A stretch of DNA of 64,000 nucleotides from Aldehydirespirator sp965203575 (GTDB taxonomy: Bacteria > Actinomycetota > Acidimicrobiia > Acidimicrobiales > Aldehydirespiratoraceae): NCBI GenBank assembly GCA_965203575.1, contig OZ241894.1:3038001-3102000 (forward strand). The letters are read 5' to 3'. Within the stretch, counting starts at the first letter, position 1. Each line of letters starts with the position of its first letter. The notes beneath the pieces were generated by a model. The model searched no databases. It had not been told where the DNA came from and saw only the letters and a program-made list of their open reading frames with translations. Below, piece after piece: positions 1-9,302 of the stretch. Both the position numbers and the translations under genes were made by a program.

Positions 1-59
1 AGATGCGCCACGAGGTGGCGACCCACGAAGCCTGTGGCACCGGTGACGAGGGCCCGCAC
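1..59 (-). CDS. NAD-dependent epimerase/dehydratase, 5' end only
   Basis: Only the first 19 codons are inside the window; the gene continues beyond base 1. From a GTG start at 59 they read VRALVTGATGFVGRHLVAH, the first beta strand and GxxGxxG nucleotide-binding turn of extended SDR (NAD-dependent epimerase) proteins. An in-frame TAG at 68-66 lies three codons upstream, so this GTG is the only likely start. The same motif opens the two tandem epimerases at 22901 and 23995. The substrate cannot be inferred. Confidence 0.7.
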   Translation of the reverse strand, partial: MRALVTGATGFVGRHLVAH

Positions 60-128
60 CGGCGCCTACCGGTCGTTGCCTTCACAGCGCATCACCGCGC
101 ACACTAGAGGCGTGCCACACTTGATCGC

Positions 129-797
129 ATGACGACGGCATCAGGCCGGGAGCTGGAGGGGCTGGCGGCGCTGGTCGATCCGGCCTCGACGGCGGTCCTG
201 ACCATGGAGTTGCAGAGGGGCGTGGTAGGTCCTGACGCCATGATGAAGGCCCTCGTCGAGCGGGTGTCGGCCGCCGGGACGGTGCGCGCCGCGGCTGCGG
301 TGTGCGACGCGGCCCGGGGGGTGGGGGCGCGCGTCGTCCACTGCGTAGTACACACCCGTGAGGACGGGGCGGGCACCGCGGTCAACTGCCGGATCCTGGG
401 GCTGGCCGACAAGCTGCGCCGGGAGCAGGGGATCGCTCCGACCCTCGCCGGAAGCGACGGGGCGCGACTCGTGCCCGAGCTCGGAGACGACCGCAGGGAC
501 CTGATCGCGGCCCGCGGCCACGGCCTGACGCCCTTCACGGCCACCTCCCTCGACCAGACCCTGCGCAACCTGGGCGTGACCACGGTGGTGGCCACCGGCG
601 TGTCGGTGAATGTGGGCATCATGGGCCTGTGCCTCAGCGCCGTAGATCTCGGCTACCAGGTGGTGCTGGTGCGCGACGCCGTGGCCGGAGTCCCCGCGGA
701 ATACGAGGAAGCCGTGATCGAGCACAGCCTGTCCATGGTGGCCACGGTGGTCACCTCCGCAGAACTGCTGGAGGCGTGGCGGAAACCTGGCCTGTGA
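129..797 (+). CDS. Isochorismatase-fold (cysteine hydrolase superfamily) protein with non-canonical active site
   Basis: A 222-residue protein with the isochorismatase-like alpha/beta fold: a first strand VLTMELQRG, and the central block ATGVSVNVGIMG followed by AVDLGYQVVLVRDAV. Most family members hydrolyse amides or nicotinamide using an Asp-Lys-Cys triad. Here the first-strand Asp is Glu (MELQ), no Lys is obvious at the second position (ARGHGLTPF), and the usual Cys position is Gly (VNVGI). True isochorismatases such as EntB and PhzD also have Gly in place of Cys but keep the Asp. The protein may therefore have altered or no hydrolase activity. It stands alone between a divergent epimerase and the glycosyltransferase at 836. 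The fold is secure; the reaction is unknown. Confidence 0.8.
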   Translation: MTTASGRELEGLAALVDPASTAVLTMELQRGVVGPDAMMKALVERVSAAGTVRAAAAVCDAARGVGARVVHCVVHTREDGAGTAVNCRILGLADKLRREQGIAPTLAGSDGARLVPELGDDRRDLIAARGHGLTPFTATSLDQTLRNLGVTTVVATGVSVNVGIMGLCLSAVDLGYQVVLVRDAVAGVPAEYEEAVIEHSLSMVATVVTSAELLEAWRKPGL

Positions 798-835
798 GGG
801 TGGCACCCCCGTAGAAGGGCGGCCGTTAGCCTCGG

Positions 836-3800
836 TTGATCGCATCTCCCGCCGACAGCGCGGCGCCCGCGGTGGGCGCGAACGGCATCGCCCAGCAGCA
901 GCCGACGGTGCTGGCCGTGGTGGTTGCCCACGAGCCCGGCGATTGGTTCGTCGAGACACTCGAATCGCTGTCCCTGCAGGACTACGAGTCCCTGAGCACG
1001 GTCGTCGTCGACGCGGCCGGATCGGGGATCGGCGCGCGGGTCTCTGAGGCCCTACCCGATGCCGCCGCCGTGGACGGCACCGGGACCACCGGGTTCTCCC
1101 AAGCGGCCAACACCGTGCTCGATGCAGGGATCGACGCTGATTTCCTGCTGGTGTGCCACGATGACGTGGCCCTGGCGCCCGACGCGGTCTCGGTGCTGGT
1201 GGCCGAGGCGGAGCGGAGCAACGCGGGGATCGTCGGTCCCAAGGTCGTCGAATGGGACCGGCCCGAGATCATCCAGCACGCCGGCTACGACGTCGACCGC
1301 TTCGGCGTGCCCGCGGAGCGGGTCGGCGCGGACGAACTCGACCAGGAGCAGCAGGACGGTGTGAGCGACGTGTTCGCCCTTCCCTCCGCGGTGCTGCTGA
1401 TCCGCCAGGAGCTGTTCGTGCGCCTGGGCGGGTTCGACGGGGGAATGACCTTCCGGGGCGAGGACGTGGATCTGTGCTGGCGGGCCCAGATGGCCGGGGC
1501 TCGGGTGATGTTCGTCGGAGGCGCGGTGGCCCGGCACCGGGAAGGGCTCGTGTCCCGCACGGGTGTCGACGACGCGAGGCTCACCGAGACCCGCCACGCG
1601 CTGCGGGCGATGCTGGTCAACCACGGCCGCATCTCGCTCACCGTGTTCTTGCCGGTTGCCCTGATCATGGCGGTGTTCGAGATCCTGCTGGCCACCTTCA
1701 CCGCCCGGCTCGGCCGGGTGCGAGACGTGATCTCGGCCTGGGTCTGGAACATCTCCCGGCTCGACGTAGTGTCGCAGCGTCGCAAGGCCAACGCCCTGGT
1801 TCGCCGGGTGCGCCAGGCCGACGTGACCGCGCTCCAGTACTTCGGCAGCGTCCGCCTTCTGTCCTTCCTGAGAAGGCAGTCCGGCGCGGAGCCGTCCGGG
1901 CTGCTCAGCGCCGCCGGCAGGGGTGTCTTCGGAGGACTGCGCACCGGCACCAACCGGCTGGCGTGGATCGCGTGGATCGTGGTCCTGGCGTTCGTGCTGT
2001 TCGGATCGCGCCGACTCCTGTCCTCAGGCGTCCCCGCGGTCGGGGACTTCGCCGCGTTCCCCGAGGACGCTTCCGACATGCTCAGGTCGTGGTGGGGCGG
2101 GTGGAGCGAACGCAGCGCCGGCGCGCCGTCCTCGAACCTTGGGATTGTCCCGTACCTCGGCGTGCTCGGCTGGGTCCTCGGCAGCATGGCCCTGGTTCGC
2201 ACCCTGGCCGTCGTCGCGCTGATCGTCGTCGGCTTGGTCGGGTCCTACCGCCTGCTGTCCGCAACCGGCTCCCGCCGGGCGCAGGCGAGCACCCTGTTCG
2301 CCTACCTCCTGGTTCCCCTCGCGCCGGCGTCGGTGGCGAGCGGCTCGTTGGCCGGTCTCGTCGGCTACGCGGCCGCTCCGTGGATGCTGCGGGAGCTGTT
2401 GCGGGCCTCGCGAGCCGCGCCGTTCCGTCAGGGGCCCCAGGGATTCCGGAGCCGCGCCGCGGTGTACGCGTCGCTGGGAGCGGCTGCGGGCGCCGCGGCG
2501 CTGATCGTCCCGGCCGCCGCTGGCCTGGTGGGACTGCTGGCAGCCGGCCTGGTGGCGGGCAGCCTCCTCGCCGGCCGACCCGAAGGTGTTCCCCGCCTGG
2601 TGGTCGCCACCGCGCTGGCCGTGCCGACGGCTGCATTCCTGGCCTTCCCGACCGTGGTGGACCTGCTGGCGTCAGGCCCGGACTGGGGATTCCTGGCCGA
2701 CGGGCGCGACGGGTCCGCCGGCGCGGTCTCATTCGGCGAGATCCTGAGCTTCGCGGTCGGGGCGAATGATCCCGGATGGATCGTCTGGCTGTTCGCGCTG
2801 CCGATGGCTGTGCCTCTGCTGCTCGGGAGAGGGTGGCGCCTGGAGCAGTCTGTGCGCCTCTGGATGGTGGCCATCGTCGCCTGGGCCGTCGCCCTGGCCG
2901 CCCAGCGGGGAGTGCTGCCGTTCGGGCTCCCCGACCTGCATCTCCTGCTGGCCCCGGCCGCGGTGGCGGTAGCCGGGCTGTGCGGCATGGCCGTGCTGTC
3001 CATCGAGCACGACCTGCGTTTCAGCCACTTCGGCTGGCGGCAGGCGCTCGTGCCGGTGACGGTGGCTGCGTCGCTGCTGCTGGCGGTGGGCAGCATCGGC
3101 TCGCTGGAGGACGGGCGATGGCGCCTGGTCGCCAGCGATCACCATTCGGCTCTGCGCTTCGAGCCCCCGGTCCTGGAGGGCGCCTACCGCGTGCTGTGGA
3201 TCGGCGCGCCCGAGTTCCTGGCCACCGAAGGGCACAGCCTGGCTCCGGGCGTCGCCTGGGCGGCCACCGTCGGCGATTCCGTGACACTCCTCGATCGCGC
3301 CGTTCCGCTTGATCGGGGTCGGGCCGATCTCTTCTCGGTGGTGATCGAAGAGATCGAACAGGGGCGCACGGCGCGGGGCGGGCGCCTCCTGGCCGGCCTG
3401 GGCGTGCGCTACGTGGTGCTGCTGCACCGGCTCGCGCCGGCGCCGTTCGTCTCCTCCGAAGACGCCCGGCCGGTGCCACCAGACCTGATCGCCGCGATGC
3501 GCGATCAACTCGATCTCGAGTTGGTGGAGGGCACCAACAGCGCGGTCGACATGTTCGTGAACACGGCGTGGGTGCCGATGCGGGCTCTCTACCCGCCGGG
3601 ATTCGATGAGGGCATCGAGGACTTCACGGACCTCGAGGCCCGCCCGTTGACCACCGGCTCGCCGATGTTCTCCGGGGACGGCCCGCCCTGGACGGCAAGG
3701 ATTCCCGACAACGCCGAGATCCTCATCAGCCACACGCCGCGACCGGGCTGGGAGCTGACCGTGGACGGCGAGCCCGCACCCAGGCGGGAGGCGCTGTCGT

Positions 3801-3949
3801 GGGCGAGGGCCTATCAGCCCTCCGCGGCGGGCGAGGTGCAGCTCTCCTACTCGGCACCGTGGTGGCGTCACGGTGGTCAGCTGATCGGCGCGGCCGCGCC
3901 CGTCGTGCTGGCGCTCGCGTGGCTGCGTCGACGGATGGACCGGTCCTGA
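836..3949 (+). CDS. Large family-2 glycosyltransferase with multi-spanning membrane domain
   Basis: About 1037 residues. The N-terminal ~250 residues are a GT2 (GT-A fold) domain: VLAVVVAHEPGDWF, then the Asp-rich LLVCHDDVALAPDA and FRGEDVDLCWRAQMAG, the acceptor-side ED motif. A long region with roughly a dozen hydrophobic segments follows (for example LTVFLPVALIMAVFEILL), then a soluble beta-rich C-terminal region. This layout, directly followed by a DUF5719 gene, recurs in actinomycetes and is thought to act in cell-envelope polysaccharide assembly at the membrane; the sugar is unknown. The TTG at 836 is one possible start; in-frame GTGs at 872 and 908 are alternatives, and a TAGCCT box at 827-832 fits a start slightly downstream of the TTG. 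The stop overlaps the next ATG (ATGA). Confidence 0.85.
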   Translation: MIASPADSAAPAVGANGIAQQQPTVLAVVVAHEPGDWFVETLESLSLQDYESLSTVVVDAAGSGIGARVSEALPDAAAVDGTGTTGFSQAANTVLDAGIDADFLLVCHDDVALAPDAVSVLVAEAERSNAGIVGPKVVEWDRPEIIQHAGYDVDRFGVPAERVGADELDQEQQDGVSDVFALPSAVLLIRQELFVRLGGFDGGMTFRGEDVDLCWRAQMAGARVMFVGGAVARHREGLVSRTGVDDARLTETRHALRAMLVNHGRISLTVFLPVALIMAVFEILLATFTARLGRVRDVISAWVWNISRLDVVSQRRKANALVRRVRQADVTALQYFGSVRLLSFLRRQSGAEPSGLLSAAGRGVFGGLRTGTNRLAWIAWIVVLAFVLFGSRRLLSSGVPAVGDFAAFPEDASDMLRSWWGGWSERSAGAPSSNLGIVPYLGVLGWVLGSMALVRTLAVVALIVVGLVGSYRLLSATGSRRAQASTLFAYLLVPLAPASVASGSLAGLVGYAAAPWMLRELLRASRAAPFRQGPQGFRSRAAVYASLGAAAGAAALIVPAAAGLVGLLAAGLVAGSLLAGRPEGVPRLVVATALAVPTAAFLAFPTVVDLLASGPDWGFLADGRDGSAGAVSFGEILSFAVGANDPGWIVWLFALPMAVPLLLGRGWRLEQSVRLWMVAIVAWAVALAAQRGVLPFGLPDLHLLLAPAAVAVAGLCGMAVLSIEHDLRFSHFGWRQALVPVTVAASLLLAVGSIGSLEDGRWRLVASDHHSALRFEPPVLEGAYRVLWIGAPEFLATEGHSLAPGVAWAATVGDSVTLLDRAVPLDRGRADLFSVVIEEIEQGRTARGGRLLAGLGVRYVVLLHRLAPAPFVSSEDARPVPPDLIAAMRDQLDLELVEGTNSAVDMFVNTAWVPMRALYPPGFDEGIEDFTDLEARPLTTGSPMFSGDGPPWTARIPDNAEILISHTPRPGWELTVDGEPAPRREALSWARAYQPSAAGEVQLSYSAPWWRHGGQLIGAAAPVVLALAWLRRRMDRS

Positions 3950-5424
3950 TGCGCTCGATGCGGGTGCTGGCCATCATCGCGATAGGCGGCCTGTTGCTGG
4001 CCGGCGTGCTGGTCGACATACCGGATCGCGCCGTGTCGGACCGGGCCGATCAGTACGAGTCGGCCCTGGTGGCCCCGACAGGCGTGGTCAACACCTGGTT
4101 CTGTCCGGGCGGCAGCCGTCTTGAGGGAATTGCAGAGCTGACGGTCCAGATGGTGAACGGATCCGATGAGCCGCGAACCGTCAATGTGTCCGTGCTGCCG
4201 GGTGGGTCCGTATCGCAGGACCTGTCGACCCTCGAGATGGACATCGAACCCCGCGGCCGGGTACTTCTCCAGCCGTCCGAGGCAGTGCCCGACGCCGAAT
4301 GGGTGGGAGTGATGGTCGAGACGACGGGCGCGGACGTGGTCGTGGAACAGCTCGTCAACGCCGCCCAGGGAGTGGGCCGCTCTCCCTGCCTCACCCGGAC
4401 GGCCGACAGCTGGATCGTCTCCAACGGTGCGACCCGCTCGGCGGTGGAGGGAGAGCGCTTCGTCGTGATGCTGCTCAACCCGTTCCCGGACGTCGCGGTG
4501 GTCGACATCGAACTGGTGGCCGATGTGGGCCGCGACTCGATCGACGGGCTTGTCGTGCCCGCCCAGCGGGTAGCGGCGGTGGACATCACATCCGAAGTGA
4601 CGGTGGCGTCCACCGTCGCAGCCTTCATCGATGTCGTATCCGGCCGGGTGGCGGCGTCATGGATACAGGTAGCGGACGGCCCCATCGCCGGCCGCGGCAT
4701 CCGGACCGCTCCGGCAGTTCCCGGTGCCGCGGATCTATGGCACCTTCCGGTTGCCGCAGTCGGGGCCGGCCGCCGGGATGTCGTGGCCGTGTCCAACCCG
4801 TCGGCCACCGACACCGCCGAGGTCGACGTGGAGATCATTCCCGAGGATCCGGAACTCGACGTGGGTCCCATCGAGATCACGGTCCGGCCGGGCCGGACCG
4901 CTCTCATCGACCTGTCGAGGCAGGGGCGGCTGGACGGCATCGGCCACTTCAGCCTGGCTGTCCGCTCCCTGACGCCGGTGCCGGTGGCGGCGTCGATCAC
5001 CAGTGTCACCTCAACTCCGGCCGACACCAGCGGGGCCGGCGCCGCGACCGTGGCCGGATCGGCGGCGACGATCGGCGCCGACGGGGCTGCTCGTCGTTGG
5101 CGGGTGCCCGCGGAGGTGAGCGACCAGGACGGCGCCGCCGGGCTGGGCACCGACACGGGAGCGCTGGTGATCGTCAACCCGTCGGCTGCGGGTATCGCGC
5201 AGGCCGACGTCAGCGTCGACGGCAGCATGATCCGCTCCGTGGAGATCGGGCCCCTCCGGAGCCGGAGGCTGCCCCTGGCCGGGCTGGGCTCGGGTCACTT
5301 CGTGGTGGAGGTCGATTCGTCGGCACCGGTGGTCGTCGGCCGCGAGGTCGTCGGGCTCACGTCCCGATCGGCGTCACTGGGAGTGGCCGTGGACCAACCG
5401 GTACCGATCGCCGGGATCGGCTGA
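3949..5424 (+). CDS. DUF5719 family extracytoplasmic protein
   Basis: 491 residues. I chose the ATG at 3949, which overlaps the TGA of the glycosyltransferase gene, because the protein then opens with a classic membrane anchor/signal (MRSMRVLAIIAIGGLLLAG). The rest is a string of Val/Thr/Asp-rich beta-sandwich-like repeats with phrases such as VVVEQLVNA, VVAVSNPS and VIVNPSAAG. It contains no catalytic motif that I recognise. Position after a large GT2 membrane protein and overall character match DUF5719, a conserved actinobacterial family of unknown function. It is presumably anchored outside the membrane and translationally coupled to the glycosyltransferase, so it may be a partner in surface-glycan assembly (inference). 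Confidence 0.75.
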   Translation: MRSMRVLAIIAIGGLLLAGVLVDIPDRAVSDRADQYESALVAPTGVVNTWFCPGGSRLEGIAELTVQMVNGSDEPRTVNVSVLPGGSVSQDLSTLEMDIEPRGRVLLQPSEAVPDAEWVGVMVETTGADVVVEQLVNAAQGVGRSPCLTRTADSWIVSNGATRSAVEGERFVVMLLNPFPDVAVVDIELVADVGRDSIDGLVVPAQRVAAVDITSEVTVASTVAAFIDVVSGRVAASWIQVADGPIAGRGIRTAPAVPGAADLWHLPVAAVGAGRRDVVAVSNPSATDTAEVDVEIIPEDPELDVGPIEITVRPGRTALIDLSRQGRLDGIGHFSLAVRSLTPVPVAASITSVTSTPADTSGAGAATVAGSAATIGADGAARRWRVPAEVSDQDGAAGLGTDTGALVIVNPSAAGIAQADVSVDGSMIRSVEIGPLRSRRLPLAGLGSGHFVVEVDSSAPVVVGREVVGLTSRSASLGVAVDQPVPIAGIG

Positions 5425-5443
5425 CTCGCCTGTCGGTCCCATT

Positions 5444-5480
5444 CCCGCTCTTGTTCGCTGCGCTCACGGGCCGCTCGGGC
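5444..5480 (+). repeat. 37-bp dispersed intergenic repeat, copy A
   Basis: A 37-base sequence beginning CCCGCTCTTGTTCGCTGC and ending GGGCCGCTCGGGC. It is identical over its whole length to 23917-23953, and related copies lie on the other strand at 15368-15404 and 34039-34067. This copy sits in the 101-base gap between the DUF5719 gene and the end of ftsH. No strong hairpin was found in it. Confidence 0.8.
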
Positions 5481-5525
5481 CACGGCCTCGCCCGAATGGA
5501 CTGACTCGCCTGCCCGCTCGGTCTC

Positions 5526-7541
5526 TCAGGCTGCGGGCGTGGGCACGTCGGCCTGAGCGCCCGAGCCGTTACCGGCCGCCGGTGGGGGATCGGCGTCGGG
5601 CTTCGCGTCGGTGCTCGGCGTGCTCTCGGTGGCGTCGCCCGAAGGAGAGCCGTCACTAGACACCGCAATGAGGCGCTCCACCTCATCACCGCTGATGGTC
5701 TCATGCTCGAGCAGGGCCCGGGCCACCAGGTCGAGTCCGTGGCGGTACTCGGTGAGGGTCTGACGGCACCGGTCCTGCTGTTCCCGCAGGATGCGTTCGG
5801 TCTCCTCGTCGATCACCCGGGCCGTCTCATCGCTGTAGTCGCGGGTCTGCACCAGATCCTCGCCCAGGAACACCTGGTTCTGCGATCCCCAGGCCATGGG
5901 GCCGATCTCTCTGGACATGCCCCATTCCCGGACCATGGACCGGGCCAGTGCAGTGGCCCGCATCAGGTCGTCGGCCGCGCCGGTGCTGCTGATGTCGAAC
6001 ACGAGCTCCTCGGCGATGCGGCCACCGAACATAACTACGAGACGGTCCAGGATGTAGTCGGCGCGGTAGATGTGGCGATCCTCCTCAGGCAGCTGCATGG
6101 TGACTCCCAGCGCCATTCCGCTGGGGATGATCGTCACTTTGTGGAGCGGGTCGGCCGTCGGGAGCACGGCCGCGCACACGGCGTGGCCCGCCTCGTGATA
6201 GGCGATGGCCTCCTTCTCGTCGTCGGTTAGGGCCAGCGACTCGCGCTTCTGGCCCATGATCACCCGGTCGCGGGCCAGCTCCACATGCCGGGCCGCGATC
6301 TCCTCGTCACCCTCGCGCACCGCGTACAGAGCCGCCTCGTTGATCAGGTTGGCCAGATCGGCGCCGCTCATCCCCGGCGTGCCCCGGGCCACCACGTTCA
6401 GGTCGAGGTCCTCCGCGGTGCGCTTGCCCTTGATGTGGACTCCGAGGATCTCGAACCGGTCCGACAGCTCCGGCAGCGGCACGACGACCTGGCGGTCGAA
6501 GCGCCCAGGACGCAGCAGCGCGGGGTCGAGGATGTCCGGCCGGTTGGTCGCGGCCATCATCACGATGCCCTCGGAGCCCTCAAAACCGTCCATCTCCGAG
6601 AGCATCTGGTTGAGGGTCTGCTCGCGCTCGTCGTGGCCTCCGCCCAGGCCCGCACCGCGCTTGCGGCCGATCGAGTCGACCTCGTCGATGAAGATGATCG
6701 CCTTGCCCATCTTCCGGGCCGACTGGAACAGGTCGCGGACCCGGCTGGCCCCCACCCCCACGAACATCTCCATGAAGTCCGATCCGGTCACCGAGAGGAA
6801 CGGAACGCCGGCCTCGCCCGCCACTGCCTTGGCGATCAGGGTCTTCCCCGTGCCCGGCGGGCCCACCAGCAGCACACCCTTGGGCACCCTGGCGCCTATC
6901 TCCGCGAAGCGCTCCGGCGTCTTGAGGAAGTCGACGATCTCGGTGATCTCCTGCTTGACGCCCTCATAACCGGCCACATCGTCGAAGGTCGTGCCGGGTC
7001 GCTCGGTGGTGTAGGTCTTGGCCTTGCTCCGCCCTATCGACATGATGCTGCCCATCTGTCCCTGGGCCCGGCGCTGCATCCACCAGAAGAACAGGATGAG
7101 CAGGCCGATGGGCAGCAGCAGCGGGATTATCGACAGGAAGAAGTTGGTCTGGGGAGTCTCGTAGCGGAACTCCGGAACATGCTCGTTGATCAGCGCAGTG
7201 TCGGCATCGGGCAGCGGCAGCGGTCCGTTGGACGAGTACTCGGTGCCGTCGACGGCCGTCGCCTTGATGCTCCCGCTGTTGTTGTTGTAGGTGCCCTGGA
7301 CGATGCTGCCCTCGGTGACCCGATCCAGGAAGTCCGGATAGGAGATCCCGTCCCCGGAGTCGTCCGGGAGCATGGTGGTGGCCATGAAGACGGCGACGAC
7401 GGCACCGATCATCAGCCATAGCAGCAGGCGGGAGCGACGCTGCGACTCCGGGGAGGGCCGCAGCGGCTGCCGGGGCGGCTTGCCCTCCGGCGGGGGCGGC
7501 GGCGGGGGCGGCGGCGTGGGCGGCGGCGTGCTGTCGGCCAC
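5526..7541 (-). CDS. ftsH: ATP-dependent zinc metalloprotease FtsH
   Basis: 671 residues, normal length. Order of parts: a striking polyproline N-terminus (residues 6-18), a first membrane helix (~40-57), a small extracytoplasmic FtsH domain, a second helix (~136-154), and an AAA+ module. The AAA+ module has Walker A GPPGTGKT (227-234), Walker B IIFIDE (~282-287) and second region of homology ATNRPDILDPALLRPGRFD. The M41 peptidase follows, with zinc motif HEAGH (449-453). It degrades misfolded and regulatory membrane proteins as a hexamer. The C-terminal ~50 residues are Ser/Pro/Asp-rich. Start is a GTG only 6 bases after a TAGCCT box, so the mRNA is probably leaderless. Confidence 0.97.
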   Translation of the reverse strand: MADSTPPPTPPPPPPPPPEGKPPRQPLRPSPESQRRSRLLLWLMIGAVVAVFMATTMLPDDSGDGISYPDFLDRVTEGSIVQGTYNNNSGSIKATAVDGTEYSSNGPLPLPDADTALINEHVPEFRYETPQTNFFLSIIPLLLPIGLLILFFWWMQRRAQGQMGSIMSIGRSKAKTYTTERPGTTFDDVAGYEGVKQEITEIVDFLKTPERFAEIGARVPKGVLLVGPPGTGKTLIAKAVAGEAGVPFLSVTGSDFMEMFVGVGASRVRDLFQSARKMGKAIIFIDEVDSIGRKRGAGLGGGHDEREQTLNQMLSEMDGFEGSEGIVMMAATNRPDILDPALLRPGRFDRQVVVPLPELSDRFEILGVHIKGKRTAEDLDLNVVARGTPGMSGADLANLINEAALYAVREGDEEIAARHVELARDRVIMGQKRESLALTDDEKEAIAYHEAGHAVCAAVLPTADPLHKVTIIPSGMALGVTMQLPEEDRHIYRADYILDRLVVMFGGRIAEELVFDISSTGAADDLMRATALARSMVREWGMSREIGPMAWGSQNQVFLGEDLVQTRDYSDETARVIDEETERILREQQDRCRQTLTEYRHGLDLVARALLEHETISGDEVERLIAVSSDGSPSGDATESTPSTDAKPDADPPPAAGNGSGAQADVPTPAA

Positions 7542-7547
7542 GGACTC

Positions 7548-7553
7548 AGGCTA
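7548..7553 (-). promoter_or_regulatory. Putative -10 box of leaderless ftsH
   Basis: On the minus strand TAGCCT ends 6 bases before the GTG start of ftsH at 7541. No Shine-Dalgarno sequence fits between them. The same spacing recurs at many genes in this window. Confidence 0.55.
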
Positions 7554-7617
7554 GTGGTCTGGGGCCTCAGTTCACGCGGCCCGCCCGCGCCGCCGCGGGC
7601 CGGTTTCGGGCGGGATG

Positions 7618-7623
7618 TAGCCT
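7618..7623 (+). promoter_or_regulatory. Putative -10 box of leaderless membrane-protein gene
   Basis: TAGCCT lies 8 bases before the ATG at 7632. This supports that ATG over upstream in-frame starts and suggests a leaderless transcript. Confidence 0.5.
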
Positions 7624-7631
7624 CGGCCACG

Positions 7632-9293
7632 ATGCGACCGCGGCGGAGCATTCTGAACAAGCCCCTCCTGCATGTCGCCGGACCGTCGGCGCTGATGATG
7701 GCCCCGCTGCTGGGGCTGACGTTCCACAGCGATCAGCGGATCATGATGTACTGGCTGACCGGCGCATTCGGAGCGGATCCGTTCGCGATCGCGAATCGGA
7801 ATCTCGCCGAGGTGGACGACTTCCTCCAGCAGGGGAACTTCCGTCCGCTGGGACGGTTCGTCATGTACATGGAGCAGACCTCCATATTCGAGGCAGCGGC
7901 CGGAACCGGGGTGGCACCGCATGTGGTCCAAGGAGCTGTCCGCCTCGTCATGGTGTCGGCTCTGGCGGCAGCCGCGTTGTGCTTCGTCCTCGCGCTGCAT
8001 GACTCGGCGAGATCCGCGTCCCCGTCGGGCGCGGCGATCGCTGGGCGCCGGCTTCTGGACCTGTCCGCACCTGCGCCCCCCGTGCTGGCCGGCTTTCCTT
8101 TGGTGCTGGCATCGACTCTCGTCGTGTCCGGCGCCTTGCACCCTCTGTCGTTCTTCCCGTTCTTCTTCGTGTCGGTGGCGATCTATCTGCTGTTGGTACC
8201 GCTGTATGTCTCCTCGGGCACGGCCATGGCACGGCGAGGCCTGAGGCTCGGTCAGGCCGCCTGGTGCGCTGTCCTTGGAATGGTCAGCGCCATGACGTCC
8301 GAGCTTCTCTACCTCGTTCCCCTCGTATGCCTGCTCACCCTCGCGGCTCGCGGGTGGCTGTCGCGCCGATCCGCAGGAGAGCTCTTCCGGAGTTCGGCGT
8401 TCCGGAGGTTCGTAGCGCTGTCGGCCGGCTTCCTCGCGGTGTTCGTGCCCAGCCGGCTGGCAATTGCGGCTGAGTGCTCCCGAGGCGAATGCTACGAGGG
8501 CTCCTCGGCGGTCCTGTCGACTCTGGCGGTCGAGCAGTGGCTCGGCAGGGCAGTGGCCGGGCTGCAGTTCGAGACGCTGTCGTCGACACTGGCAGGCGAC
8601 TACGACAATCTGTCCCCGGCTCGCGACCCGGCCGACTTCGTGACCAATGTCTGGTTGATTCTGGTCGTCCTGTCGCTGGGGTTCTTCGCAGCCGTCGCCG
8701 CAGCACGGATATCTCGTGGGCCCGCAACCGGAGACGACCTTTCCGCCGATGCTCAACGCAGGCTGGGCGCGGCCCTGTGTGGACTCGGGAGCCTTCTGGC
8801 GCTGTCGGTGACTCTGATGGTCAGCCTGTCGGAGGGACTGCAGGGGTGGCACAACCGCGGTTTCGGACTGGATCCGTGGCGTGACTCGCTGCTGGTTCAA
8901 GTCTCATGGGCGCTCGTCTTCTACGGACTGGCCGTCATCGCGCTGTCGTGCGTGGGCCATCGGCGAGAAGGCCGCCAGAACCGTCGAAGATGGCTGGCTG
9001 CCGGGATCGCGGCCGCAGTGTTCGTCATGTCGATGAATGCCTACATGGCCAACGACAAGTTCTCGATCTGGAGGCGTACAGGGTCTGACGGCAGCATCGT
9101 CAACCTCATCTCCACCGCCAGCGTCGACTTCGACCGGTCGGACGAGGGCCGAGCCGTACGGTGCGGGCTCATCTCGGTCTACGCCGACCGCAACTGCACC
9201 GACTGCTGGCATTCGGGCGCCCGGGTGCTCGAGGAACTGAACCGGTTGTCGAGGTCCAGGTACGGCGCGGACTTCTGCGGTGTGGAGAACTGA
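7632..9293 (+). CDS. Polytopic membrane protein, paralogue of 10079-11794
   Basis: 553 residues from the ATG at 7632. About ten hydrophobic segments are separated by short Arg-rich loops. It carries GNFRPLGRFV near residue 75, and a C-terminal soluble tail with SVDFDRSDEGRAVRCGLI, a CTDCW motif and a final YGADFC. Both landmarks are conserved in the convergent gene at 10079-11794, so the two are clear paralogues. The overall plan resembles integral-membrane GT-C-like proteins of envelope glycan assembly, but no catalytic residues can be assigned and I do not recognise a named family. It is followed after 9 bases by a CPBP protease gene in the same direction. Confidence 0.75.
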   Translation: MRPRRSILNKPLLHVAGPSALMMAPLLGLTFHSDQRIMMYWLTGAFGADPFAIANRNLAEVDDFLQQGNFRPLGRFVMYMEQTSIFEAAAGTGVAPHVVQGAVRLVMVSALAAAALCFVLALHDSARSASPSGAAIAGRRLLDLSAPAPPVLAGFPLVLASTLVVSGALHPLSFFPFFFVSVAIYLLLVPLYVSSGTAMARRGLRLGQAAWCAVLGMVSAMTSELLYLVPLVCLLTLAARGWLSRRSAGELFRSSAFRRFVALSAGFLAVFVPSRLAIAAECSRGECYEGSSAVLSTLAVEQWLGRAVAGLQFETLSSTLAGDYDNLSPARDPADFVTNVWLILVVLSLGFFAAVAAARISRGPATGDDLSADAQRRLGAALCGLGSLLALSVTLMVSLSEGLQGWHNRGFGLDPWRDSLLVQVSWALVFYGLAVIALSCVGHRREGRQNRRRWLAAGIAAAVFVMSMNAYMANDKFSIWRRTGSDGSIVNLISTASVDFDRSDEGRAVRCGLISVYADRNCTDCWHSGARVLEELNRLSRSRYGADFCGVEN

Positions 9294-9302
9294 GAGAGCA
9301 GC

